A DNA stretch of 64,000 nt from Planotetraspora silvatica (GCF_016863315.1 NZ_BOOQ01000024.1:62001-126000), one strand, 5' to 3'; shown: positions 24,832 to 33,655, counted from the first letter of the stretch. The notes: generated by a model from the sequence alone, not told the origin. Numbers and translations are program-made.

Positions 24832-25314
24832 CTACTGGAGCCCGGCGCGGACGGACGTGATGCGCTGGGTGTTGAAGCCGAGCCAGTGCATCCGGCCCAC
24901 GTAGCGCGCGTGCTCGATCTTCAGGCAGCGGTCCATGATCACCGTCGCGCCGCCGTCCTCCGCGATCCGCGCGCCCTCCTCGTTGATAACACCGAACTGG
25001 CACCAGAGGGCGCCGGCGTGGATCGCCACGGCATCCCGCGCGATCTGCGGCAGCGCGTCCGGCGCGCGGAAGACGTCCACGATGTCCACCGGCACGGGCA
25101 CGTCCAGCAGGCTCGGGTAGCACGTCTCCCCGAGGATCTGCGTCTCGCGGGGATTCACGGGGATCACGCGGTAGCCGTGCCGCTTGAGGTAGTAGCCGAC
25201 GAAGTGGCTGGCTCGCAACTCGTTGTTCGACAGGCCCACGATCGCGATGGTCTTCGCGGAGTGGAGCACGCGTTGAATGGTCAACGGGTCCTGGTAGTGC
25301 CCGAGATCGGTCAT
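24832..25314 (-). CDS. CoA-binding domain protein
   Basis: A 160-residue CoA_binding_2 Rossmann-fold protein (TIAIVGLSNNELRASHFVGYYLKRHGYRVIPVNP). Such proteins bind CoA or a related nucleotide, and their role is poorly known. It follows metY after 7 nt, so it is the last gene of a metX-metY-CoA-binding operon. The repeated linkage of this family with O-acetylhomoserine sulfhydrylase suggests a role in sulfur metabolism. Confidence 0.88.
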   Translation of the reverse strand: MTDLGHYQDPLTIQRVLHSAKTIAIVGLSNNELRASHFVGYYLKRHGYRVIPVNPRETQILGETCYPSLLDVPVPVDIVDVFRAPDALPQIARDAVAIHAGALWCQFGVINEEGARIAEDGGATVIMDRCLKIEHARYVGRMHWLGFNTQRITSVRAGLQ

Positions 25315-25321
25315 GGCCTCG

Positions 25322-26647
25322 CTACCTCTTTCCCGCTGTCTTGGCGACGTGCGCGAAGCTCTGTTCCAGGTCCCAGATCAGATCCTCGACGGACTCGGTG
25401 CCGACCGACAGCCGCACCGTCCCCGGCGCGATCCCGGCGGCCCGGAGTTCGTCGTCGCCCAACTGACGGTGCGTCGTGCTGGCAGGGTGGATGATCAGGC
25501 TCTTCGCGTCGCCGACGTTCGCCAGGTGGGACCAGAGCGCCACGCCGCGGATGAGGTCCTGCCCACCGGCTCGGCCACCGGCGCAGTCGAACGAGAACAC
25601 CGCGCCGGCACCACGCGGGAGGTACTTCTCCACCAGCGGCCGGTACCTGCTCGACGGCAGGCCGGGGTAGGTGACGTTGTCCGCCAGCTCGTGCGACTCG
25701 AGGAACGCCGCGACCGCCCGCGCGTTCTCCACATGGCGTTCCATTCGCAGCGACAACGTCTCGAGCCCTTGCAGGAACAAGAACGCGTTGAGCGGCGCGA
25801 GCGCCGCGCCGAGATCGCGCAGGGTCTCGGCGCGCAGCTTCATCAGGTAGCCGTAGGCCCCGAACGTCTCGTGGAACTGGAGGCCGTGGTAGGCCGGCGA
25901 CGGATCCGCGATCACGGGGAACCGTCCGTTGGACCAGTCGAAGGTGCCGGCCTCGACGACGACGCCACCGATGCTCGTGCCGTGACCGCCGATGAACTTG
26001 GTCGCCGAATGGATCACGATGTCGGCGCCCCATTCGATCGGGCGGCACAGATACGGAGTCGCGAACGTGTTGTCCACGACCAGCGGCAGATCGTGCTCGT
26101 GCGCGATGGACGCCACGGTCTCGATGTCCAGCACGTTCCCGGCCGGGTTGCCGATCGTCTCGCCGAAGAAGGCCTTCGTGTTCGGGCGGACCGCCTGCCG
26201 CCATGCGTCCGGGTCATCGGGGTCGACCCACGTCACCTCGACGCTCATCTTGCGCAGCAGGTGCTTGAACTGGTTCACCGTCCCGCCGTAGAGCGCCGAG
26301 GACGAGACGACGTGGTCGCCTGGCTCCAGCAGCGTGAAGAGCGCGGCTGCCTGCGCGGCGATCCCGCTGGCGAACGCCACCGCGCCGGAGCCGCCCTCCA
26401 GGTTCGCCACTCGCTCCTCGAACACCGCGACGGTCGGGTTCATGATGCGCGAGTACGTGTTCCCGTACTCCTGGAGGTTGAAGTACGCCGCCGCCGACTC
26501 CGGGTCCTCGAACACGTAGCTGGTCGTCTGGAAGATCGGCACCGCGCGTGCGCCCGTGTTCGGGTCGGGCCGTTGACCGGCGTGTAGTTGTCGTGTCTCG
26601 AATCCGAACGCGCGAGCTTCCTCCGCGCGGGGGAACTTGTCGGTCAC
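25322..26647 (-). CDS. metY: O-acetylhomoserine sulfhydrylase
   Basis: A 441-residue Cys/Met-metabolism PLP enzyme that makes homocysteine (or methionine from methanethiol) from O-acetylhomoserine and sulfide. The PLP lysine is in IHSATKFIGGHG; FQTTSYVFEDPESAA and GLETLSLRMERHVENA are typical of MetY. The GTG at 26647 is preferred because GAGGAAGAGG lies about 6 nt upstream; the frame is open for 34 further codons without homology. The start follows the metX stop by 19 nt, in the same operon. Confidence 0.94.
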   Translation of the reverse strand: MTDKFPRAEEARAFGFETRQLHAGQRPDPNTGARAVPIFQTTSYVFEDPESAAAYFNLQEYGNTYSRIMNPTVAVFEERVANLEGGSGAVAFASGIAAQAAALFTLLEPGDHVVSSSALYGGTVNQFKHLLRKMSVEVTWVDPDDPDAWRQAVRPNTKAFFGETIGNPAGNVLDIETVASIAHEHDLPLVVDNTFATPYLCRPIEWGADIVIHSATKFIGGHGTSIGGVVVEAGTFDWSNGRFPVIADPSPAYHGLQFHETFGAYGYLMKLRAETLRDLGAALAPLNAFLFLQGLETLSLRMERHVENARAVAAFLESHELADNVTYPGLPSSRYRPLVEKYLPRGAGAVFSFDCAGGRAGGQDLIRGVALWSHLANVGDAKSLIIHPASTTHRQLGDDELRAAGIAPGTVRLSVGTESVEDLIWDLEQSFAHVAKTAGKR

Positions 26648-26666
26648 CAATGCCTCTTCCTCGACG

Positions 26667-27866
26667 TCATCCGTCGGCCAGGAACCGGCGGATGATGGGC
26701 GTCTGACGTGCTTCCTCGATGAGAAAACAGTCGTGGCCGTACGGCGCATCGATCACCTGGAGCTCGACCGGCTTGCCGAGAGCGCCAAGCGCCTCCTCGA
26801 TCTCCTCCGACGCCGACGGCGGGTACAGCCAGTCGGAGCTGAACGCGATCAGCAGCGTCCGCGCCGAGACGTGCTCGAGCGCCCGCTCGAGCGATCCACC
26901 GCCGTGCTGCCGCGCGAGATCGAAATAGGTCAGCGCACGTGACGTGTAGAGATAGGTGTTGGCGTCGAAGCGCTTGACGAACGAGTCGGCCTGGTGGCGC
27001 AGGTAGCTTTCGACCTCGAACTCGGGTTCGGTGATCGTGTGGCGGATGTCGTCGGCGAACTGCAGTCGCCGGCCGAACTTGTCGTTCAGCGCCGGTGCGG
27101 ACAGGTACGTGACGTGGCCGACCATCCGCGCCACACCCATGCCGGCGTGGGGCGCACGGCCCGTGCCGTAGTAGTGGCCGCCTTGCCAGGCGGGGTCGCG
27201 CATGATCGCGTCACGCGCGATCGCGTTCCAGGCCACGCCCTGCGGGTGCAGGGCGTGCGTGCTGGCGATCACCACGATGGCATCGACCTGATCAGGGAAC
27301 AGGATCGCCCACTCCAACGCCTGCATCCCGCCGAGCGAGCCGCCGGCCACCGCCGCGAGTCGCTCGATGCCGAGGGCGTCCAGGAACGCCCGCTCGGTGC
27401 GCACCATGTCCGCGACGGTGATGACGGGGAAGTCGGACCCGTACGGCTCTCCCGTCGCCGGGTTGATCGACGACGGCCCCGTCGTCCCGCGGCAGCCGCC
27501 GAGCAGGTTCGTGGAGATGACGAAGAATCGGTCGGTGTCGAACGCCTTGCCGGGGCCGATCATCCCGTCCCACCAGCCGAGTCCCTTGCCGGCCGTGCCG
27601 TCGCGGTCCGCGGCCGCGAACCCGTCGCGGGTGCTGCCCTGGGGCGGCGTCTTCGACAGGCCGGCCGCGTGGGCGTCGCCGCTGAGCGCATGACACACCA
27701 GGATGACGTTGTCGCGCTCGGGGGAGAGGGTGCCGTAGGTCTCGTACGCCACGCGGATCGGGTGCAGCGTCTGCCCGCAGTCCAACTCCACCGGTTCCGG
27801 CAGGTCGAGGTACTGGGTTTCGACGATGCCGACCGAGTCGGCGGGGAGCGTCGGGGCTGACACCAT
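26667..27866 (-). CDS. metX: Homoserine O-acetyltransferase
   Basis: A 399-residue alpha/beta hydrolase-fold acyltransferase giving O-acetylhomoserine for metY. The nucleophile elbow is AGGSLGGMQALEWA, with His in YGHDCFL; NLLGGCRGTTGPSSINP and the C-terminal SSDWLYPP segment are diagnostic of MetX. Three ATGs are available (27890, 27878, 27866). The last is chosen because a good -10 (TATGAT) ends 7 nt upstream, consistent with leaderless starts elsewhere. A 9-bp inverted repeat brackets this promoter. Confidence 0.94.
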   Translation of the reverse strand: MVSAPTLPADSVGIVETQYLDLPEPVELDCGQTLHPIRVAYETYGTLSPERDNVILVCHALSGDAHAAGLSKTPPQGSTRDGFAAADRDGTAGKGLGWWDGMIGPGKAFDTDRFFVISTNLLGGCRGTTGPSSINPATGEPYGSDFPVITVADMVRTERAFLDALGIERLAAVAGGSLGGMQALEWAILFPDQVDAIVVIASTHALHPQGVAWNAIARDAIMRDPAWQGGHYYGTGRAPHAGMGVARMVGHVTYLSAPALNDKFGRRLQFADDIRHTITEPEFEVESYLRHQADSFVKRFDANTYLYTSRALTYFDLARQHGGGSLERALEHVSARTLLIAFSSDWLYPPSASEEIEEALGALGKPVELQVIDAPYGHDCFLIEEARQTPIIRRFLADG

Positions 27867-27899
27867 GGGCGGAATCATATCTCTAGTCATATTCCGCCC
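27867..27899. promoter_or_regulatory. metX promoter with flanking inverted repeat
   Basis: GGGCGGAAT (27867-27875) and ATTCCGCCC (27891-27899) are perfect inverted arms separated by 15 nt. The -10 TATGAT of metX (minus strand, 27874-27879) overlaps the left arm. The divergent OsmC gene starts 63 nt beyond, so this site could regulate both directions. The regulator is unknown. Confidence 0.55.
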
Positions 27900-27962
27900 G
27901 GCCACGGTATTGTCAAGCATCCCGATGGGAAATGCAGGGAAGAGCGGAAGGGCACACGCGAC

Positions 27963-28511
27963 ATGACCACGATCGACAACGGAGTCAACGTCCAAGCTCT
28001 GCTCGACGCACGCGAGGTGCTGAAGGGCGCACCCGAGGCGGCTCAGTTCACCTGGCGGGCATCCTCCAAATGGCAGAACGGCGTCCACAGCACGACGACG
28101 ATCCAGAACTTCTTCGGCCTCGGGCAGGAGCAGAGCCACAAGAGTGAAACGGTGTTCACCGCCGACCACCCCGAGGTCTTCGCGGCGGAGGACAACGGCA
28201 TCACGCCGATCGAGTACCTCCTCGTCGGCCTGGCGGGCTGCCTGACGGCAGGCGTGGCGTCCGTCGCGCAAAATCGCGGCATCCAGTTGCGGTCGGTCGA
28301 GTCGACGGTCGAAGGCAACCACGACATTCGCGGGATCCTCGGTGCCGACAGCGACGTGCGCAACGGCTTCAACGACATCAAGGTGACGTTCACGATCGAC
28401 GCGGACGCCTCGAAGGAGGACATCGAAGCGCTGGTCGCCCAGTCCCAGAAGCGCTCCGCCGTGTTCGACGCCCTCACGAACCCCACGAACGTCACCGTCG
28501 AAGTCGCCTAG
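27963..28511 (+). CDS. OsmC-family protein
   Basis: A 182-residue OsmC/Ohr-fold protein. The first redox cysteine is in LAGCLTAGV; where the second is expected the sequence reads QKRSAVFDAL, so Ser replaces Cys, as in a subgroup of OsmC proteins. It may act on hydroperoxides or reactive sulfur species. It is divergent from metX and translationally linked to the next flavin monooxygenase, whose Shine-Dalgarno overlaps its stop codon. Confidence 0.87.
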   Translation: MTTIDNGVNVQALLDAREVLKGAPEAAQFTWRASSKWQNGVHSTTTIQNFFGLGQEQSHKSETVFTADHPEVFAAEDNGITPIEYLLVGLAGCLTAGVASVAQNRGIQLRSVESTVEGNHDIRGILGADSDVRNGFNDIKVTFTIDADASKEDIEALVAQSQKRSAVFDALTNPTNVTVEVA

Positions 28512-28522
28512 GAGGCCGGGCC

Positions 28523-29761
28523 ATCGAACGCACCACCGCGGTCGTCATCGGCGCGGGACACGCGGGCCTCGCCGCGAGCCACTTCCTCCGTGACCGGTCG
28601 ATCGACCACGTCGTGCTCGAGCGCGGCGAGGTGGCGAACTCCTGGCGACGCGAACGCTGGGACTCCCTGCGGCTGCTCACTCCCAATTGGCAGAGCCGCC
28701 TGCCGGGCCATCGCTACGAGGGCCCGGACCCCGACGGCTACATGACGATGGGCGAAGTGATCGAGTTCATCGAGCGCTTCGCCGCCGTCTCGCGCGCTCC
28801 CGTCCGGACCGGCACGGACGTCACATCGGTGCGACGAACCGACGACGGATACCACGTGACGACGAGCCGCGGCGAAATCGGCTGCCGGGCGGTGGTCATC
28901 GCGAGCGGCGCCTGCAACCGGCCGACGGTGCCCCAGTTCACCGATGCGGTGCCAGCCTCCGTCCTGCAACTGACGCCGTTCGACTACCGCGGCCCCACCC
29001 ACCTCCCCGATGGAGGCGTGCTCGTCGTGGGAGCGTCGGCGACCGGCGTGCAGTTGGCGGCGGAGCTGAAGCGGTCGGGGCGGCCGGTGATCCTCTCGGT
29101 GGGGGAGCACGTGCGGTTACCGCGCCTGTACCGCGGACGCGATGTGCTGTGGTGGATGGACGCGTCGGGCGTATGGGACCAGCGCCACGACGAGGTCGAC
29201 GATCTGACGCGGGCCCGGCGGTTACCCTCGCCCCAGCTGGTCGGGACCCCCGAGCGCGGAACGCTCGATCTCAACGTGCTCGCCGCGACGGGTGTCGAAC
29301 TCGTGGGCCGCTGGGCGGCCGTGCGTGACGGACGTGCGCTGTTCTCCGGCGGCCTGCGTAACGTGTTCTCGCTGGCGGACCTCAAGATGCGGCGCCTGCT
29401 GGACTCGTTCGACGAGTGGGCCCGGGCTCACGGGCGCGAGGCCGAGGTCGATCCTCCCGAGCGCTTCGCGCCGACACATGTGCCCGAGTCGGCGCGTTGG
29501 CAGCTCGACCTGCGAAGCGGCGAGATCCGCACGATCGTGTGGGCCACGGGGTTTCGGCCCGACTACGGGTGGCTCGACGTGCCGGTGGTCGACGCGAAGG
29601 GCCGGCTGCGCCACGAGGGCGGTGTGGTCGACAGCCCGGGACTGTACGCGCTGGGGTTGCCCGTGCTGCGGCGGCGCAAGTCCACTTTCATCCACGGCAT
29701 CGAGGACGACGCGCGTGAGGTGATCGATCACCTCACGCGGTGCCTGGCCGTCCGCCGTTGA
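28523..29761 (+). CDS. Flavin-containing monooxygenase-like oxidoreductase with ATC start
   Basis: A 412-residue NAD(P)/FAD oxidoreductase: FAD motif TAVVIGAGHAGLAAS at residues 5-19, NADP motif VLVVGASATGVQLA, and the late IVWATGFRPDYGW motif of the FMO/CzcO-like group. The reading frame has no ATG, GTG or TTG before residue 31, inside the first beta-alpha-beta unit. An AGGAGG Shine-Dalgarno sits 7 nt before the ATC codon at 28523, exactly where the protein should start. Either ATC is used as a rare start or this allele has lost its start codon. Two TTA codons occur in frame (29117, 29222), rare in this GC-rich context. Confidence 0.85.
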   Translation: MERTTAVVIGAGHAGLAASHFLRDRSIDHVVLERGEVANSWRRERWDSLRLLTPNWQSRLPGHRYEGPDPDGYMTMGEVIEFIERFAAVSRAPVRTGTDVTSVRRTDDGYHVTTSRGEIGCRAVVIASGACNRPTVPQFTDAVPASVLQLTPFDYRGPTHLPDGGVLVVGASATGVQLAAELKRSGRPVILSVGEHVRLPRLYRGRDVLWWMDASGVWDQRHDEVDDLTRARRLPSPQLVGTPERGTLDLNVLAATGVELVGRWAAVRDGRALFSGGLRNVFSLADLKMRRLLDSFDEWARAHGREAEVDPPERFAPTHVPESARWQLDLRSGEIRTIVWATGFRPDYGWLDVPVVDAKGRLRHEGGVVDSPGLYALGLPVLRRRKSTFIHGIEDDAREVIDHLTRCLAVRR

Positions 29762-29780
29762 TCCCTGGCACGTCCTGAGC

Positions 29781-29915
29781 TCAGAACAGACCGTTGGTGG
29801 GGGGCTCGGTCCCGTTGAGCCGGAAGGCGCCGACCACGGCGGCCTTCCAGTAGCGGGGGTTGTGATTGGCGACGGTGCGGGCGTTACGCCAATGCCTGTC
29901 CAGATTGTCGGTCCG
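29781..29915 (-). pseudogene. 3' remnant of an SfnB/DszC-like acyl-CoA dehydrogenase-family monooxygenase
   Basis: Read on the minus strand, this encodes only the last ~44 residues of a flavin-dependent acyl-CoA dehydrogenase-type monooxygenase: [22 protein letters not shown] and [12 protein letters not shown] before the stop at 29781. The D-R-H-W-R-N-A-R-T signature is typical of the C-terminus of SfnB and DszC, which act on organosulfur compounds. The rest is missing; the break point joins the ABC ATPase remnant. It fits the sulfur theme of the adjacent genes. Confidence 0.72.
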
Positions 29916-30247
29916 CCCGGGCGCTGGCCACCGAGCCGGAGGTCATCGTCTGCGACGAGCCGGTGTCCGCGCTGGACGTCTCGCTGCAGGCGCAGATCCT
30001 CGACCTGCTCGCCGACCTGCAGGCCCGGCTGCGCGTGGCATACCTGTTCATCTCCCACGACCTCGGCGTCGTCTACCACGCGAGCGACCGGGTGCTGGTG
30101 ATGCGGGACGGGCGGGTGCTGGAGTCCGGTGACGTGCGTACCGTGTTCGCCGATCCCCAGCACGACTACACCCGCGAACTGCTCGCCGCGATCCCGCGCC
30201 TGACCACCCACGCGGCGCCGCCGCCCACCCCCATGGGAGTGAGCTGA
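29915..30247 (+). pseudogene. 3' remnant of an oligopeptide-type ABC transporter ATPase
   Basis: About 110 codons of the C-terminal part of a DppF/OppF-type ATPase: [21 protein letters not shown] (Walker B and D-loop), FISHDLGV (H-loop), and [10 protein letters not shown] before the stop. The Walker A and signature motifs are absent, and upstream sequence switches abruptly to the SfnB/DszC-like remnant on the other strand. The GTG at 29963 can open a shorter frame, but the product would not be a working ATPase. Confidence 0.82.
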
Positions 30248-30328
30248 CGGCCACGCTCGTCGTGCGTGGCGGTCACGACGGAGCGTCGTGTTCGGATGCG
30301 ACGACCACGACGCCGGGCCCGGCAGGCT

Positions 30329-31822
30329 CTATGAGCGAGTCGCCTCGTAGTCGGGCAGTGCGGCCGGGGTGGTCCGGGTCGCCGGGCGCATGGTCAGGAC
30401 CAGTACGGCCAGCCCGGCGAAGATGACCGCGGCGATGACGCCGATGACGTGCAGGCCGGCGGTGAACGCCTCTCGCGCGGTGTGCAGCAGTTCCGCGCCC
30501 TGGCCGGCGGGAAGGTGCCGGCTGGCGGCGACCGCGCCGGCCAGCGAGTCGGACGTGCCGTTCATCCGGCTGCGGTAGACCACCGCGGCCACCACACCGA
30601 GCAGCGCGAAGCCGAGCGAACCGCCGAAATAGTTGCCGGTCTCCGACATCGACGCCGCCGAGCCGGCGCGCTCCGGCGGAACGGACCCGACGACCAGCCC
30701 GGTGCCCAGCGCGAACAGCGGGCCGGTGCCCAGCGCCAGCACGGCGATGCCGATCATCACCAGCGGCAGGGCGCTCGCACCGTCGGCGCCGACCAGCAGC
30801 AGGCTGCCCAGCGCCGATCCCGCCAGCCCGCCGGCGATCGCGGTCGTCTGCTTCATCCGCCGGGCCAGCGCCGGAGCGGCCATGGTGCCGACCGCCACGC
30901 CCAAGCCCATCGGTGCGAACAGCAGCGCCGACGCGACCGGCGAGAAGCCCAGCACGCTCTGCAGATACTGGGTCACCAGCAGGCCCGTACCGGCCATGGC
31001 GATGCCGGCGAAAGTCAGCGCGACGAGGATGGCCGTGAACGGGCGGTCGCGCAGCAGCCGCAGGTCCAGCAGCGGCCTCTCCAGTCGCAGCTGACGGCGT
31101 ACGAAGAGGAATCCGAGGGCCGCGCCGACGACGAGTGCCGCCGTCGGCACGGCCGACACGCCCTCGACGATCAGCTGCTTGATGCCGTAGAGCATCAACA
31201 GCACCGCCGCGAGCGACAGCCCCACGCTGGCCGGGTCCAGCCGGCCGGCCTGGTCGCTGCGGAACTCCGGGAGCAGGAACGGCCCGGCGAGCAGCAGCAA
31301 CGCCATCGCCGGCACGGCGACCAGGAACACCGATCCCCACCAGAAGTGCTGGAGCAGGAATCCGGCGAGCACGGGTCCGATCGCGCCGCCGGTGAACTGG
31401 CAGGTCGCCCAGATCGCGATGGCCTGCCCGCGCTGCCGTTCGTCGCGGAACATGTTGGTGATCAAGGCGAGTGTGGACGGCGCGAGGGTCGCGCCGGCGA
31501 CGCCCAGCAGCGCACGCGCGACGATCAGCATCAGCGGGCTGACCGCGAAGGCGGCCACGACCGACAGGACCGCGAACGCCGCTCCGCCGATCATCAGCAG
31601 CCGTCGGCGGCCGATCCGGTCGCCGAGCGTGCCCATCGTGATGACCATGCCGCCCACCATGAGTCCGTAGCCGTCGCTGATCCACAACTGCTGGACGTTG
31701 GTGGCCCCCAGGTCGGCGCTCAACTGTGGGAGCGCGAGGAGCAACGCCGTGGCGTCGATCGCGACGAGCAACGTCGGCAGCGTCAGGACGACCAGTCCCA
31801 GCCATGCCCGGTTGATACGCAT
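30329..31822 (-). CDS. MFS exporter, DHA2 (14-helix) family
   Basis: A 497-residue drug:proton antiporter-type permease with about 14 helices. Motif A is MGTLGDRIGRRRLLM and motif C is in GVAGATLAPSTLALI/FTGGAIGPVLAG. Substrates are probably hydrophobic drugs. The ATG at 31822 is preceded by AGGAAGA at suitable distance; the upstream extension of the frame has no homology. Divergent from the YCII-ECF42 pair, so it may belong to the same stress regulon (inference). Confidence 0.9.
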   Translation of the reverse strand: MRINRAWLGLVVLTLPTLLVAIDATALLLALPQLSADLGATNVQQLWISDGYGLMVGGMVITMGTLGDRIGRRRLLMIGGAAFAVLSVVAAFAVSPLMLIVARALLGVAGATLAPSTLALITNMFRDERQRGQAIAIWATCQFTGGAIGPVLAGFLLQHFWWGSVFLVAVPAMALLLLAGPFLLPEFRSDQAGRLDPASVGLSLAAVLLMLYGIKQLIVEGVSAVPTAALVVGAALGFLFVRRQLRLERPLLDLRLLRDRPFTAILVALTFAGIAMAGTGLLVTQYLQSVLGFSPVASALLFAPMGLGVAVGTMAAPALARRMKQTTAIAGGLAGSALGSLLLVGADGASALPLVMIGIAVLALGTGPLFALGTGLVVGSVPPERAGSAASMSETGNYFGGSLGFALLGVVAAVVYRSRMNGTSDSLAGAVAASRHLPAGQGAELLHTAREAFTAGLHVIGVIAAVIFAGLAVLVLTMRPATRTTPAALPDYEATRS

Positions 31823-31998
31823 ATCCGATCTTCCTGTTCTCTCGACGATTCGCCGGTTGGTCGGAGCGGCCGAGAGCTTCTTGACATCGGTACGGAGGAA
31901 ATCTCTCGCGTCTGCCATGGTGGGACGTGACCAGATGACGACTTCGTGGTCCGGGCGATGCGATGACGAAGAAGTCGTGCGGATTTCCTGGCGGGGGA

Positions 31999-32026
31999 TG
32001 TCAAGACGGCGGCGGCGGCTCCGACC
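31999..32026 (+). promoter_or_regulatory. Candidate ECF42 autoregulated promoter
   Basis: TGTCAA (31999-32004), 16 nt, then CCGACC (32021-32026) resembles the TGTCGA/CGA-type promoter known for ECF42 sigma factors, placed about 50 nt upstream of the YCII gene that such sigma factors typically control. Confidence 0.4.
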
Positions 32027-32075
32027 AACTGGTCGAAGGGCCCGACCGGGGCTCGCGAACCACGAGGAGTACGAG

Positions 32076-32447
32076 ATGAAGTTCCTGATCAACCTGCACA
32101 TCAACCCGGCCGTGCTGGACGCGCTGACCGACGAGGAGAAGGCGGCGATCGGCGATGGCCACGGCGCGTTCATCGAGGCGCTGAAGAAGTCCGGCGAGCT
32201 GATCAGCACGCAGGCGCTGGCCGACCCGTCACAGGCCGCCGTGGTGTCCGTGCGCAACGGCCAGCCGGTGGTGACCGACGGGCCTTTCCTGGAGTCCAAG
32301 GAGTATCTGGGCGGCTTCTACCTGATCGACTGCGAGAACAAGGAACGGGCGATCGAGCTGGCATCGCAGATCCCGGACGCCGCGATCGAGGGGCTGGCGG
32401 TCGAGGTGCGGCAGGTCATGTTCGCTGACGGACAATTGGAGGCATGA
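32076..32447 (+). CDS. YCII/DGPF-domain protein
   Basis: A 123-residue YCII-family protein (MKFLINLHINP, and the family-defining VTDGPFLESKEYLGGFYLID). These small proteins are partners of ECF42 sigma factors, and their biochemical role is still unclear. The ATG follows GAGGAG. Its TGA overlaps the ATG of the sigma-factor gene (ATGA), the standard arrangement of the pair. Confidence 0.9.
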   Translation: MKFLINLHINPAVLDALTDEEKAAIGDGHGAFIEALKKSGELISTQALADPSQAAVVSVRNGQPVVTDGPFLESKEYLGGFYLIDCENKERAIELASQIPDAAIEGLAVEVRQVMFADGQLEA

Positions 32448-33655
32448 CCACATCAGCCATCGAGGACCTGCTGCGTGAGCTCACGCCGCAGGTCCTCGGC
32501 GTGTTGGTACGCCGGCACGGCCAGTTCGAAGGGTGTGAGGACGCCGTGCAGGAGGCCGTCCTCGCCGCCACCGTGCAGTGGCCGGCCGAGGGAGTGCCGA
32601 GCAGCCCGCGCGGCTGGCTGGTGACTGTCGCGTCCCGGCGGCTCATCGACCAGATGCGCAGCGACCACGCGCGCCGCGAGCGGGAGTCGGCGACGGCCGC
32701 CGAGGTGGTCCCCGAGGACGTGCCGGACACCGACGACACTCTCGTCCTGCTGTTCCTGTGCTGCCATCCGACGCTGACCGCGGCCTCCCAGACCGCCCTG
32801 ACATTGCGGGCGGTCGGCGGCCTGAACACCGCTGAGATCGCCCGCGCGTTCCTGGTGCCGGAGGCCACGATGGCGGCCAGGATCAGCCGGGCCAAGCAGC
32901 GCATCAAGGCCGCCGGCAGTTCGTTCACCCTTCCGGGCGATGCGGAGCGCGAGGAGCGGCTCCAGGTCGTCCTGCACGTGCTCTACCTGATCTTCAACGA
33001 GGGGTACACCGCCTCCTCGGGCAGCGAGTTGCACCGCGTGGACCTCGCGCACGAGGCGATCCGGCTGGCCAGGATGGTGCACGCGCAACTGCCCGAGGAC
33101 GGCGAGGTGACCGGGTTGCTCGCGCTGATGCTGCTGACCGACGCCCGCCGGGAGGCTCGGACGACGGCGGCCGGCGATCTGGTGCCGCTGGACGAGCAGG
33201 ACCGCACGAAATGGGACCGCGAACTGATCGACGAGGGCATCGAGCTGGTCAAGGCCTCGCTGGCCGGTCCGGCGCTGGGGCCCTACCAGCTGCAGGCCGC
33301 CATAGCCGCCACGCACGCCGACGCGGCCACGGCGGAGGCGACCGACTGGCCGCAGGTGCACGCCCTCTACCTGATCCTGGAACGGATCGCGCCCAACCCG
33401 ATGGTCACCCTCAACCGGGCGATCGCGCTCGCCGAGATCGAGGGGCCGCGGACCGGGCTGGACCTGCTGTCCACGTTGGACGGTGACGAGAGGATGGCCG
33501 GGCATCACCGGCTGCTGTCCGTACGGGCGCATCTGCTGGAGAAGACCGGCGACACGGCCGGGGCGTACGAGCACTACCGGCGCGCCGCGAAGGCCACCGC
33601 CAGCATCGCCGAGCAACGCTACCTGGAGTCCAGGGCCGGCCGGGTGAGAACATAG
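32444..33655 (+). CDS. ECF42-type RNA polymerase sigma factor with TPR-like C-terminal domain
   Basis: A 403-residue extracytoplasmic-function sigma factor. Region 2 is at about 20-85 (FEGCEDAVQEAVLAA, SPRGWLVTVASRRLID), region 4 at about 115-170 (GLNTAEIARAFLVPEATMAARISRAKQRIK), and a long ~230-residue C-terminal extension contains TPR-like helices (NPMVTLNRAIALAEIEGP). The extension takes the place of an anti-sigma factor and is characteristic of ECF42. It probably activates the YCII operon. Confidence 0.93.
   Translation: MTTSAIEDLLRELTPQVLGVLVRRHGQFEGCEDAVQEAVLAATVQWPAEGVPSSPRGWLVTVASRRLIDQMRSDHARRERESATAAEVVPEDVPDTDDTLVLLFLCCHPTLTAASQTALTLRAVGGLNTAEIARAFLVPEATMAARISRAKQRIKAAGSSFTLPGDAEREERLQVVLHVLYLIFNEGYTASSGSELHRVDLAHEAIRLARMVHAQLPEDGEVTGLLALMLLTDARREARTTAAGDLVPLDEQDRTKWDRELIDEGIELVKASLAGPALGPYQLQAAIAATHADAATAEATDWPQVHALYLILERIAPNPMVTLNRAIALAEIEGPRTGLDLLSTLDGDERMAGHHRLLSVRAHLLEKTGDTAGAYEHYRRAAKATASIAEQRYLESRAGRVRT

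Noticed and set aside
28613-29761. GTG at 28613 as start of the flavin monooxygenase
   Set aside because: It would remove the first FAD-binding glycine motif and has no ribosome site, whereas AGGAGG is placed for the ATC at 28523.
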